Origin: Siphonodentalium dalli
Lineage: Eukaryota; Mollusca; Scaphopoda; Gadilida; Siphonodentaliidae
DNA length: 64,000 nucleotides
Reading direction: 5' to 3'
Assembly (NCBI GenBank): GCA_032622095.1
Contig: CP136068.1
Span: 14,675,729-14,739,728 of the forward strand
Shown in pieces: positions 33,624 through 45,104 of this stretch (the first letter of the stretch is position 1; the number at the start of each line of letters is the position of its first letter). The notes below the pieces were generated by a model that worked only from the letters and a program-made list of their open reading frames with translations, had not been told where the DNA came from and did not search any database. The position numbers and the translations under genes were made by a program.

Positions 33624-35708
33624 GTCCCTCGAAAAATTAATTTTCGGGGGACTATAGAAATGGGCTCCGTCCGTTCGTCCGTCACACTTTTGAGTATTTT
33701 CATGGTGTAATCAACTCCTCCTACAGTTTTTATCCTAGAAATTTGAAACTTCAGAATATTGTTGCCCATATATTGAAGATGTGCAACATGTCTATAGATG
33801 ACGGAAAAATTATGTTTGACAAAGATATTAACCCTTTTCGACTTTTCTGTATGAGGGTACCTTCATGGTGTAATCGACTCCTCCTACAGGTTTTAATCGT
33901 ATATATTTGAAACTTCAGAATAGTGTTACCCACACATCGGAGATATGCAACATGTATACAGATGAGGGAATTTATTTTTTATTTTTTTTTACGGAGTTAT
34001 TAACCCTTTAATCAACATTTTTTTTAATTTTCTGTATGAGGGTACCTTCATGGTGTAAACAACTCCTCCTACAGTTTTGATCATAGATATTTGAAACTTC
34101 AGAGTATTATTACCCACATATTGAAGATGTGCAACATGTATAGTGATGACGGAATTTTTTTTTGGACAGAGTTATTAACTCTTTTCGACTTAGAAAATTT
34201 CAACATTTTTTATAATTTTCTGTATGAGGGTACCTTCATGGTGTAATCGACTCCTCCTACAGGTTTTAATCGTATATATTTGAAACTTCAGAATAGTGTT
34301 ACCCACACATCGGAGATATGCAACATGTATATAGATGAGGGAATTTTTTTTGTTTACGGAGTTATTAACCCTTTTCGACTTCAACAAATTTCAACATTTT
34401 TAGCTCAACTTTGCTTTGTACAGTTTGAGCTATTGCCATGGCTTGGTATCCGTCGTGCGTATGTGTGTGCGTGATTCGTCAACAATTTCCTTTAGCACGG
34501 GCTACAGTTCATACCTTTGGTCCGATTATTATGAAATTTGTCATGGATGTTGACATTGACATGTAGATGGGAACGAGTCATTTTGGGGTCATTCGGAAAA
34601 AAAACATGGCCGCCAGTGGCCATCTTGGATTTCAAAATTCAATCCATTAGGACGGGCTACAGGTCGTACTGTTCGTCTGATCATCATGAAATTTGTCATG
34701 GATGTTAATTTTGACATGTAGATGGGAACGATTACTTTTGGAGTCATTCGGCCAAAAAACATGGCCGCTGGCAGCCATCTTAGATTTTACTCTTTGCATG
34801 ATTAAAATTTTTAGCACGGGCTACAGGTCGTACCTTTGGTCAGATCATCATTTAATTTGTCATGGATGTTAACAATGACATCTAAATGGGAACGAGTCAT
34901 TTTGGCGCCATTCGGTCAAAAAACATGGCCGCCAGCAGCCATCTTGGATTTTATTCTTTGTATGACTAAATCCTTTAGCACGGGCTACAGGTCGTACCTT
35001 TAGTCTGATCATCATAAAATTTGTCAAGGCTGTTGAAATTGGAATGTAGATGGGAACGAGTCATTTTGGGGTCATTCGGAAAAAAAACATGGCCGCCAGC
35101 GGCCATCTTGGATTTCAAAATTCTATCCATTAGCACGGGCTACAGGTCGTACTGTTCATCTGATCATCATGAAATTTGTCATGGATGTTAATATTGACAT
35201 GTAGATGGGAACAAGTAATTTTGGGGTCATTCGGCTAAAAAACATGGCCGACAGCAGCCATCTTGGATTTTACTCTTTGCATGACTTAATCCTTTGGCAT
35301 GGGCTACAGGTCGTACCTTTGGTCGGATCATTATGAAATTTGTCTTGACTTTTGACATTGACATGTAGATGGGAACGAGTCATTTTGGGTTAACCGACAT
35401 TAAAACATGGCTGCCAGCGGCCATCTTGGATTCTACTCTTTGCATGACTAAAGCTATCAAATGTTTTTGAATTGTTGGAAAACATAGCCGCCAGCAACCA
35501 TCTTAGATTTTACTATTATATACATGTATATATATCTCTTCATGTTGATAAACTAGTATTAGACATTCAACTTTCCACATTCCTAATCACTCCATCGACA
35601 GTAACACATTAAATTATTCCCTTTCCATGTTGAGCTACAGTGTCATTGACACTTTCATTTTTATTTCTTTAACAAAGCGGCATCGACTTGCCACATTTTC
35701 GGGGGACA
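33624..35708 (+). mobile_element. Family B hairpin-capped tandem-core element, split by A3
   Basis: The 5' palindrome is TCCCTCGAAAAATTAA / TTTTCGGGGGA (33625-33651). The linker CTCCGTCCGTTCGTCCGTC follows. Core units then repeat at 185-187 bp (ATGAGGGTACCTTCATGGTG at 33851, 34036 and 34223; TTTGAAACTTCAGA; GCAACATGTATA). A3 is inserted at 34401-35658. The 3' part after it has the stem GGCA / TGCC and ATTTTCGGGGGAC. There are no protein domains. Confidence 0.8.
34401..35658 (+). mobile_element. Family A element A3, nested in B
   Basis: It is a full-length copy with the 5' AGCTCAACTTTGCTTTGTAC hairpin, seven core units with CATGGCCGCCAGCAGCC, then AGTTGAGCTACAGTGTCA and the 3' hairpin. The flanks are T-rich on both sides and belong to family B. 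Confidence 0.9.
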
Positions 35709-35973
35709 CTGGTCTGTTGACCTTTTATTAAGTTTGGCAGAGAACCTTATAAAGTCAAAAAGCTAACGCAGGGAATATATTCCTTAGTTATTAGCGCCAC
35801 AGGTTTGGTATATTGTATATACCCTTTTCATGTATAATATGAAGCACACTTATATAGAAGGAAAACACCGGAAGTAGATTAAATTTCCAGTGAGGAATTT
35901 AGAATTTCTTTCGTTGTGATACTACTTACCCAAAATATGTTAATTAACAATCGCATGTTCATACAAATATAAT

Positions 35974-36717
35974 TATACCCCCCCCCCCGCAACGAAGTTA
36001 CTGGAGTCAGCTTGTCCGTCCGTGGACAAAAATTTGTCCGGAGTTTTTCTCAGTCGTTTTTTGATCAATTTCCGTGAAACTTGGCACAGACATCAACCAC
36101 CATGGGAACCTGTGCACCTGCGATTATGACGTCTGTCGGACTTTTTTTTTTGTAGTTATCCACCCTTTTTCGACTTAGAAAATTTTCGCAACATGTATAC
36201 TTTTGTCCGAACTTTTATTCCTACATTTTTGTTAAAACGTGGCACAGATATTTAGTACCATGGGAACTTGTGCACCTGCGATTATGACGTCTGTTCGACA
36301 TTTTTTGGTGGAGTTATCCCCCCTTTTTTCGACTTAGAAACTTTTTTTGCAACATGCATAATTTTGTCCGAGCTTTTATTCCTACATTTTTCGGTCAATG
36401 TTTTTTAATCTTGGCACTGATATTTAGTACCATGGGAACCTGTGCGCCTGCGATTATGATGTCTGTCCGACATTTTTTGTGTGGAGTTATTCCCCTTTTT
36501 CGACTTAGAAATTTTTTCGCAACATACATAATTTTGTCCACGCTTTTATTCCTACATTTTTCGGTCAATAGGTTTAAGATTAGGGTTATGGTTGTACACC
36601 TGCAATGGGAACTGTTATTTTATTATTTTAACTAAATGTTTACTGACATGTGAAACATCTTAGTATTTTAAAAACAGGGGGGTATCCGTAGTCCCATTGG
36701 GACAGTCACACCTCTAG
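35974..36717 (+). mobile_element. Family C element, copy 2
   Basis: It matches 7934-8986 end to end with fewer core units. The 3' stem-loop GTCCCATTGGGAC (36691-36703) is intact and is followed by AGTCACACCT and CTAG at 36714-36717. The left flanking base is A and the right is T, as expected for Helitron insertion. The 5' hairpin has decayed into a poly-C run. Confidence 0.8.
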
Positions 36718-36731
36718 TTAACACTAGTTTT

Positions 36732-37176
36732 TAGCTCAACTTACTTTGTAAGTTTGAGCTATTAATAGCCATGGGTTGGCGTCCTTCGTCCGTGTGTGAA
36801 TCTGTGTCTGTATGTCGATGTGTCAGTCAGCAATTTCCTTTGGCGCGGGCTAGCTACAGGTCGTACCTTTGGTCTGTTCTTTATGAAATTTGTCATGGAT
36901 GTTAATATTGACATGTAGATGGGAACGAGTCATTTTGGGGTTGTTCGGCCAAAAAACATGACCGCCAGCAGCCATCTTGGATTTTACTCTTTGCATGACT
37001 AAATCCTTTGGCACAGGCTACAGGTCGTACCTTTGATCAGATAATTATGAGATTTGTCATGGCTGTTGACATTGACATTTAGATGGGAACAAGTCATTTT
37101 GGGGTCATTCAATTAAACAAATAATCGTTGCACCCATACTCTACAGACTGAGCTTCGTTATCATTGACACTTTCAT
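36732..37176 (+). mobile_element. Family A element A4 (short, two core units)
   Basis: 5' hairpin TAGCTCAACTTACTTTGTAA, then two core units, then a diverged 3' end that retains TCATTGACACTTTCAT. It starts 14 bp after the C2 end and is followed by a J element. Confidence 0.8.
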
Positions 37177-37179
37177 TAT

Positions 37180-37321
37180 GTAATCGACCCCTTATGGGTA
37201 ACTTTTCAGGATTCAGTTGGAAATATTGCTTGTTGCCATTCAGCGGAAAGCTCTCGCCGTATTTCCGACTAAATCCTGAAAAGTTACCCATAAGGGGTCG
37301 ATTACTTAGGGCATTACTGTA
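37180..37321 (+). mobile_element. Foldback MITE family J, copy 2
   Basis: Arms AATCGACCCCTTATGGGTAA and TTACCCATAAGGGGTCGATT are inverted. The right end is GGGCATTACTGTA and the left terminal bases are lost. The arms lack the CACAGCAGAATT segment of other J copies, a symmetrical loss in both arms that could reflect gene conversion between them. Confidence 0.8.
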
Positions 37322-37550
37322 TTCAACACAAATATACATTGGGTCATAAATTGAATTATGATCAGAGCCTGGTGGAAATGCTACTGCGTGGTGAGTCATA
37401 CTCGCCTTCGAGCTAGTGATGACATGTATGGTGTTATTAATGGTTTGTATTGTGCAGAGGTAAAATTTGCTCGTAGCCTCCGCAGTAAATAATTTCACAC
37501 CAGGTTCTATTCATAATCATTTATCATTAAGATTTCTTAGTCAAGTGTAA

Positions 37551-37692
37551 ATGGCTTGTTGCCATTCATCGGAAAGCTCTCGAGGAGAGCTTTCCTATGA
37601 ATGGCAACAAGCCATATTTCCGACTAAATCCTGAAAAGTTACCCATAATTCTGCTGTGGTTAAAGGAGTCGATTAATTTGGGCATTACTGTA
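37551..37692 (+). mobile_element. Foldback MITE family J, copy 3 (left arm truncated)
   Basis: The centre is GGAAAGCTCTCGAG / GAGAGCTTTCC. The right arm is complete to GGGCATTACTGTA, but the left arm stops after GGCTTGTTGCCATTC. Confidence 0.8.
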
Positions 37693-38135
37693 CCTCAAAT
37701 TTGGCATAGAGAACTGTAGTAAATATTTTATGTCTGTCCACCTATCTGCATGACTTTTGTTTACTTTTAAAAATGGATAATCTGATTTGATGCCCCTAAA
37801 TTACTTTTTCTTCGACTATGGGGTAAATATATTTTATTTCAGTCCAGAAACCCACCCTCAAATCAGATTTTGATTTTTGAAATCTGTTAATTTTGTCAAC
37901 CTTGAATATTTGACACCCCAGATATGTACAAACATGATGTCACAAGAGTTTGAAAGGTCGTGCAATTTGTGATGCAAGATCGTTGTTAGCATTGACTGCA
38001 TGGCAATCACAAATTATTTTTCAGGTATCTTGTGCTACATTTGCAGTTGGCATGTGGATACATACATCTACTAGAACTTTATACTACTTATCTAAGAATC
38101 AGTAATCTTGTTTTATTCATGAAAAACAGACATGT

Positions 38136-38245
38136 TACAGTAATGCCCTTAATAATCCGACTCCTAAACCACAGCAGAATTATGGTTCATTTTTCAGGAT
38201 TTAGTCAGAAATATGGTTTGTTGCCATTCATTGGAAAGCTCTCGA
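38136..38245 (+). mobile_element. Foldback MITE family J, copy 4 (left half only)
   Basis: TACAGTAATGCCCTTAATAA through CATTGGAAAGCTCTCGA is one arm. The second arm is missing, so this is a solo half-element. Confidence 0.75.
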
Positions 38246-38694
38246 TTATTTTGTTTGTATTTAGTTTCACATAACCTAATTCCACCTGTTTGGTGTTTAT
38301 GTCACATATATATATACACCGATAGTATTGGAGCCTGATACTGAGAAATAACCTGAGTAAAAGATTCTCATATCATCATCATAACTAATACCAGTATGTC
38401 AGCTTAATGTGCATCATTGATGGCCAGAGGCTAATCCACACCAGTGTCGACACCAGTGCTATCAAAACAATATGTGATACATGTACCAGACTTAATTATT
38501 GGGATATCAGCTATCACAATCTTAACTGAAACAATTATAGGTACTCAATCTGAATTAACGTTCGCATATTGGTTTAAACAATATTTTATTTCTTTCCAAA
38601 AGTATATAATTATAAAACATGACACATGAATAAATAGAAGACTAGAAGGGAGGAATAGGATTTGACAATAACTTCAATAAGTATCCGATGCTTA

Positions 38695-39090
38695 TATAGA
38701 GCCATCTCCTCAGAACGTTCGCATATTACTATTTCCTTGGTTTTGGGGTTAACAAATGTTTGAATAGAGTCGATGAACGCGCACCCATCAAAGCTCAGAG
38801 TGATCAGATATCGATGTTTTAAATCTATTTATTTTAATTTTATGTGGCCCAGCAAACAGTCTACGAGAATAATTTCTCTGACCAAGTTGCAGATAAAAGA
38901 TGGATAACTCTAAAATCAAGTGGCTTTTTTGTTTCAGATATTTGACAAAGCGGCAAAATTTTGTTGAACTAAATGTGGTTGAATCAGTTGAATAGCAGGT
39001 TTTGGGCAATTTTGTACTATAGTTGACTGTGGTTAGAACTATTTTTGGGCAAATAATCGATTCTGATAACTGAATCGGTATTTCAAAAAT
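38695..39090 (+). repeat. Dispersed repeat H, copy 1
   Basis: Its reverse complement matches 47335-47695 over ~350 bp. Anchors include AGATGGATAACTCTAAAAT, CAGATATTTGACAAA and TATAGTTGACTRTGGTTAG. It is non-coding in both copies; element class is unknown. Confidence 0.75.
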
Positions 39091-39790
39091 GTTTGTTGTT
39101 GGAATCTGATGACCCGAGGATCATCGAATCTGATTGAGTACCTTCAAGTTTTGAAGATGTCAAGATGTAATATTTGTATACATTGTTTTGATATACATGT
39201 ACATGTAAATCGTGGCTGCTCATTAATTTGTTATCGGCTTCAGATAAAAATATCAATGAAAAATACTCTTTATATGATGGAACAAATTGTGGATGTGTTC
39301 ATTTTTTATCCAGTGGCCCCATTCAAAGATGTTTTTCTCACCTTTCTGCAAAATAATCTAGTCATACTTTGGTAAGATGTAATTAAACATATTCAAAAAT
39401 TATTTGAAAATCACAATACTTTGGATTCTAGAATTCCTGATTACAAATACAATACTCATACTTCTAAATTTGTAATCATTAGAAATACAGAATATGATTA
39501 ACCCATCCTTGCTTTGATGGGTGTTGTTCATAATATATCTGATTCAGTTGATACATGTACCTGTATAAGCTGAAACATGAAAAGTACACATGCTAATTTG
39601 TTTATTGAAACAACCAGATACAATAATGTACATGTAATGATGCAGCAATGGATTAATCATTAATGTAGTCTTACAACATGTGTACATACCAGTAGAATTT
39701 ATACTGCTATACTCAATATAAGTGAAGATAAAAAAGACATGGTGGCCTGTATGATAGATTCTGCCCAGATAATATACACCTCGACCCATT
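39090..39790. other. Unassigned stretch
   Basis: Short frames at 39109-39375 and 39544-39789 have no recognisable motif and no repeat support. Confidence 0.3.
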
Positions 39791-39792
39791 TT

Positions 39793-40445
39793 TAGCTCAA
39801 CTTACTTTGTAAGTTTGAGCTATTGCCATGGTTTGGCATCCGTCGTCCGTGTGTGCGTGTGTCCGTCTACAGGTCGTACCTTTGGTGTGATCTTTATGAG
39901 ATTTGTCAAGAATGTTAACATTGACATGTAGATGGGAACGAGTCATTATGGGGTCGTTCGGCCGAAAAACATGGGATACTGGTGGCCATCTTAGATTTCA
40001 AATTTCAATCCATTGGCGCGGGCTGCAGGTCGTACTGTTCGTCTGATCATCATGAAATATGTCATAGATGTTAATATTGACATGTAGATGGGAACGAGTG
40101 ATTTTGGGGTCATTCGGCAAAAAAAACATGGCCGCCAGCAGCCATCTTGGATTTTACTCTTTGCATGACTAAATCCTTTGGCACTGGCTACAGGTCGTAG
40201 CTTTGGTCGGAACATCATGAAATTTGTCATGGATGTTAACAATGACATGTAGATGGGAACGAGTCATTTTGGGGTCGTTCGGCTGAAAAACATGGCTGCC
40301 AGCAGCCATCTTGGATTTTACTCTTTGCATGACTAAATCCTTTGGCACAAGACATTTCAAGCACCTTTCCTATTCCTCCATTTACTGTCAACCATTAAAT
40401 TATTCCCCTACCTAAGTTGAGCTACAGTGTCATTGACACGTTCAT
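39793..40445 (+). mobile_element. Family A element A5
   Basis: 5' hairpin TAGCTCAACTTACTTTGTAA, GCCATGGTTTGGCATCCGTC, three core units, AAGTTGAGCTACAG and the 3' hairpin GTGTCATTGACAC. T flanks both ends. Confidence 0.9.
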
Positions 40446-40811
40446 TATGCACACAACCCACTTATATGCACAGTAGGACTGACTACATGTATACTACTAG
40501 CATCCACACAATAAATTATCAGACTATTGGACGTTGGGGTCTCAAGCATAACTACCCCTTCACATTAGAAGAAAAGTTGAACTATAAATTGTGCCATGAA
40601 TTTATACTGTAGCGGCAGGTTCAACGTTCCAATTGAACCATTTTTATACAATTTAAAATTCCATCATGACAATCAATGGTGGTTGTGCGGTTTGCAAACA
40701 CATGAACCATAGGCAATAACTCCTTTGTTTCACAAAGTTTTACATATGTACATGTAGCTGAGTTCTCAAGACAAAACCCAATGACCTATGGGAGGTTGTT
40801 TTCACATTTAT

Positions 40812-40955
40812 TCCCTAATCGTGCTTAAGCGCAATTCATTTGCACTTAAGCGCAATTCATTTGCACTTAAGTGCAAATCATTTGAGCTTAAGCACAAATC
40901 CAATATTTGCACTGAAGTGCAATTCATTTGCACTTTAGTGCAAATAGAGGTTGAC
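40812..40955. repeat. Array of six TTGCACTTAAGTGCAA-type palindromes
   Basis: Motifs (CGTGCTTAAGCGCAA, TTGCACTTAAGCGCAA, TTGCACTTAAGTGCAA, TTGAGCTTAAGCACAA, TTGCACTGAAGTGCAA, TTGCACTTTAGTGCAA) alternate with an ATTCA/ATCA linker at ~22-bp spacing. No family-I outer ends are recognisable beside it. Confidence 0.85.
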
Positions 40956-41196
40956 ACTATCACTCCCAAAAGATTTGTGTAAAGGTAAAGTTATCATTTT
41001 CATCAGGAATCAATTTTTCCTCCTTTTTTCCTTTGAACTCATTGTGACAGCAGCTAGATGTAAAATAATTATGAATCCCGCTCAAATTGATAAAATTCTG
41101 ACCACAATGAGTTGATTGTCAGGAATTGCAAATGTTTTTATACGCCCTTTTGAATAAAGGTTGGCCCCATTAGACCCTTTCGATCCCCTCCAACTC

Positions 41197-41543
41197 CAGT
41201 CCTTCCCAGGAGACAGGAGTAATTGCTCTCGCACCCGTATGCACTCGTAATTTTCAATTCACGGGTGCTAAAATTTGCACCCGTCCATCTTCACATAATA
41301 CTAATGGAGACTGTAATTGTTGGTTCAATATTGAACTATTTTAAGGTTTATTTAGATCCTTTACCATCTCAGTTCAACTATAGCATATTAAAGTGTAACT
41401 CGACATAGGTCTATTTCACAATGACTTTTTGTTTGAGCAAAAACCCAACTTACAATTACAGTATGGGTGCCATATTACACCCGTCTTCTGCATTACGGGA
41501 GCAAATAAATGCTCTCGCTGTATTTTCCTTGTGGGAAGGACTG
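41197..41543 (-). mobile_element. MITE family P, copy P2
   Basis: It is the inverted counterpart of P1. CAGTCCTTCCCA and GGGAAGGACTG form the ends, with CAACTC directly outside both (41191-41196 and 41544-41549), a possible 6-bp target duplication. Confidence 0.85.
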
Positions 41544-42159
41544 CAACTCTCCACCCAATCCAAATGGCCACTGGTTCAAAATAGGGCAACCATGTGATTT
41601 CCCAGTCCCTTGACCAAGTTAGGTCAAATGATGGGTGTTGTAAGAGTGGCCATAAAGACTCCCTCCTTTCTAACGACTCCCAATATCCCACTCTCCACAA
41701 TCTTATACATCAGGATGTGTTCTATCACCGGTATTGTGATGGTTCAGGAATGATTTGTTACAGTTACTTATGATTAAAAATAATTATATTCGGGACAAAA
41801 TCACCTATAATCATATATATCTTAAATACATTAACATTCCTGACAGATACATGTACAGAGGCTGCATAAGTGCCGTTTAAACAAAAACATGAACTTTATA
41901 TCACAATTAACTCGGAAATAGCGAGTTAACGTGTAAATATCAACATGTAATCACTGAAAATTAAGTCAGGTAAATGTAATTCCTTCGTTTTCGGTGTCAT
42001 AGAGTGTGAACCACATTCTGAAGAAGAAACACTGAGTACCTGTCTTATTCTTATGTAAAATAGCTGATAAAATATACCGATATGGGTTGATAAATTGGAG
42101 CATTAGCCTCATAATCACTATGGAGGGTTATTAGGGTCACAATCCTAACTACAGATTTT

Positions 42160-42450
42160 AATTCCAACTTTAATAACATTTTAATTCTTATATTTTAATT
42201 CTAACTTAATATTTTAATTCTAACTTAACATTTTAATTCTTATATTTTAATTCTAACTTAACATTTTAATTCTTATATTTTAATTCTAACTTAACATTTT
42301 AATTCTAACTTAACATTTTAATTCTTATATTTTAATTCTAACTTAACATTTTAATTCTAACTTAACATTTTAATTCTAACTTAACATTTTAATCCTTATA
42401 TTTCAAGTCTAACTTAACATTTGAACTCTAACTTAATCTTTTAATTCTTA
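42160..42450. repeat. A/T minisatellite of mixed 19-bp and 14-bp units
   Basis: Units TTTTAATTCTAACTTAACA (19 bp) and TTTTAATTCTTATA (14 bp) are mixed in irregular order for ~290 bp. Confidence 0.9.
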
Positions 42451-42459
42451 CTTATTATC

Positions 42460-42880
42460 TGCCGGTCATACGCGGGGGAGGTTCTCAATTGTCGATCGAA
42501 TAATGCAACTTCTGCTGTCCAGTCAGTAGCGGGGTTAATATGTGTGGCTTGGGCGAATATCGGCCTTTCGTTAGACACCAAAAGGAGCCCTCAACGTGCT
42601 GTATTCCTCGAGATATCGACCGTTTCACGCAATTTGAAATTCTGTTCCGCAGATTGTCGTTCTATTCCATATTCCATCACATCCCGCAGATTGGCATATC
42701 CCGCCGCCCGATCGCAGCGACACCTTTCGTTACAATTATTATAGAAGTGCAGGCGCGTTATTAGGGCCTTTGATGACCCAAAAAAGTCTTCCAAGGATAT
42801 GAAAAGAGAGGTACATGCATATGTATGAGATATATTTGAAAATCTTGAAATGGGAACTCTAGGAATTATTGAAGTCATTT
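42460..42880 (-). other. GC-rich, CpG-rich island with open frames on both strands
   Basis: The stretch 42460-42770 is markedly richer in GC and CpG than its surroundings. The longest frame is minus strand 42878-42591 (95 codons), with a cysteine-rich middle (NNCNERCRCDRAAGYANL). A 74-codon plus-strand frame overlaps it. I recognise no product. It could be a promoter or 5' exon, or a transposon relic. Confidence 0.25.
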
Positions 42881-43072
42881 GTCTGAAATGACAAAGAAAA
42901 GGGATAATAGATTTATGAAGATGCTATATCCATGATGTGTATAATTTAATTATGTTTGAATTAATACATATACATGTATAACAGCTAGAACTCATTCTTC
43001 TGGTGTTACAGCTGGTGCAGTAACCTGGAATAGAACAAACAATTTTCATGGGTGTGAAGCATATATGTAGAG

Positions 43073-43206
43073 GATCTACAACAAGTTCCCAGTTTATAGC
43101 GGAATTTACAAAATGAGTCCAATAAATTAGGAAAGGCTCGTCCCAGACCTAATTTACTGGATGAGTTTTGTGAACTCTGTTATAAACTGGGATGAGTTGT
43201 AGATTC
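43073..43206. mobile_element. Small foldback (~134 bp)
   Basis: Arms ATCTACAACAAGTTCCCAGT and ACTGGGATGAGTTGTAGAT are inverted, and pairing continues through TTTACAAAATGAGTCC and AATAAATTAGG to a short centre. Single copy here. Confidence 0.7.
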
Positions 43207-43209
43207 TAT

Positions 43210-43820
43210 TTATTACATGATCCAAAACCTCGACAAAACATACATAAATCAACAAATGGGATGCGAAACTAACATCGGCTTCTATATAAGACCTGCGATG
43301 GAGTTTCATGTAACTATGAGTTGTTTGCCGCGTAAAGAAATAGTCCCAGACAAATAAAGACTCTTTGGCGTAAATAATGGCGTATATTTAATGATATAAC
43401 TTTTCAAACTCTTCATTCATTATAGTTTATTGGAAAAAATATTGCAAACCATATTATTCTGAGACATAGCGTACGGAATGTATAAAGACGACAAACCGGA
43501 AGTCAAAGGTCACCTGGCACTATTTCCTGTTATTAAACAAACGTTTAATATCACAATTTATAGAATGGGTTTATTGAATGGAATAAGGGTAGGATCATGT
43601 AATAAATCTTGATAATATATCTTGATATAATTTAAACCTCTATTTTAGTATTTACTGTCTCATTTTCCTTGATTCTGATTGGACAAGTCCTAACAACGCC
43701 TTAGTTAGTTGTTGCTTGTATTTCTCGATAAAGATGTAAGTGGCCCATGACTGGTGTAGTAAATCTAGAAGGGTTAAAAATTAACATTTGATGAGTCGAT
43801 TATCCCTAAGGCAAATTTAC
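43210..43820. other. Unassigned stretch
   Basis: I see nothing supportable in this stretch. Confidence 0.3.
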
Positions 43821-44042
43821 CTATTGTGTATCCTTGGTTAATGATCCTTTCTCAGTCAAAATCTCAGTGAATGGAAAGAGTTTGCTGCCAAGTAAAAACT
43901 TGTATCTTTCACCATCTCTAATGTCAGGGTACACAAAACCTCCATTTAAACTGATACAAGTGTTGATGAGAACATGGAACATGATTTCAAGTGACCTCAC
44001 CTTTTTGTTATGGCACCTTGCATTGGTGATCTTCAGGGACAA
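43821..44042 (-). CDS. Unrecognised 73-codon ORF, possible terminal exon
   Basis: The minus-strand frame reads a balanced peptide with LINTCISLNGGFVYPDIRDG and ERYKFLLGSKLFPFTEIL. It ends at TAG just after KDTQ. Composition looks protein-like and no repeat partner is seen here. Possible splice signals (an AG before TTGTCCCTG near 44047) are only suggestive. I do not recognise the family. Confidence 0.25.
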   Translation of the reverse strand: MSLKITNARCHNKKVRSLEIMFHVLINTCISLNGGFVYPDIRDGERYKFLLGSKLFPFTEILTEKGSLTKDTQ

Positions 44043-44235
44043 CTTTTAATGCCGAGCTTTTGGAGACAGCTCCTCCCATCTGCGCTTTCGGCAAAATGCC
44101 TTGGTGTACTCTGAAATGAAGAAAGCCTAGTCACATGTCAAACAGTGCAGGTGAAATAAACAATGAGGACAAATGAATGGATATTGACTTTGTTCAAGAA
44201 TATACTAATAGTATAGTATAATGATAGTATTAAAC

Positions 44236-45104
44236 AAGAGATGGACTGTCGTCCGGTGCATACCCCCTCGTGGCATACCGCCTCGTGGCATACCACCTCG
44301 TGTGGGCATATCTATAACTTATGAGGGCTATACTCAGACAGATGGACCCACCAGCATTTTCATATAAACAAAGATGAGTAACTATAGAACAATAAAAACA
44401 AAACAAACATTTGAATGTGCCATTAAATGTCCTCATAGTGGTGAACATCCATACAAAATTTCATTGAGATCCGAGCATTACTGTTCAAGTTATGAGCTGA
44501 ACAGACATTGGATGGACCAAACAACCAACATTTCCAGATAAACAAAGATGAATAACTCAGAACAGAACAGAACAATGGAGCCCTCTATTGAATGTCCTCA
44601 TAGTAGTGAACATCCATACCAAATTTCATTGAGATCCCAGCACAACTGTTGAAGTTTCGACATGAAGAGACACCAGACGGACCAAAAAGCCAACATTTCC
44701 AGATAAACGAAGATGTATAACTCTAGAATGGAAAATCCGAACAAAACAGTGGAACCCTCTTTTTAATGTCCTCCTAGTAGTGAACATCCAGACCAAATTT
44801 CATTGAGATCCCAGCACAACTGTTGAAGTTACGATATGAACAGACACCAGACAGACCAAAAATCCAACATTTCAAGATAAACAAAGATGAATAACTCTAG
44901 AATGGAAAATCCGAACAAAACGATGTAACCATCTATTGAATGCCCTCATAGTATTGAACAGCCATACAAAATTTCATTGAGATCCGAGCACTACTGTTCA
45001 AGTTATGACATGAACAGACATCGGACAGACGGATGGATGCACGGACGGATGGACAGACAGGTGCAAAAACTTATACCCCCCTTTTAAAAAAAAAGGGGGT
45101 ATAA
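44236..45104 (-). mobile_element. Family D hairpin-capped tandem-core element
   Basis: Read on the minus strand it starts TTATACCCCCTTTT with the paired AAAAGGGGGGTATAA. A CTGTCCATCCGTCCGTGC linker follows, then four core units at ~165-177 bp (plus-strand markers: GTGAACATCCATAC, TTTCATTGAGATCC, CCAACATTTCCAGATAAAC, GAATAACTC). The other end has GGACGACAGTCC, a possible stem-loop. The layout equals that of A, B and C with an unrelated core. Confidence 0.75.
44258..44302. repeat. 15-bp triplicated motif
   Basis: GCATACCCCCTCGTG, GCATACCGCCTCGTG and GCATACCACCTCGTG stand head to tail near the 3' end of the D element. Each differs by one base at the same position. Confidence 0.9.

Noticed and set aside
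37109-37498. 129-codon minus-strand ORF
   Set aside because: It runs through the J foldback and the A4 terminus; the peptide is repeat-derived.
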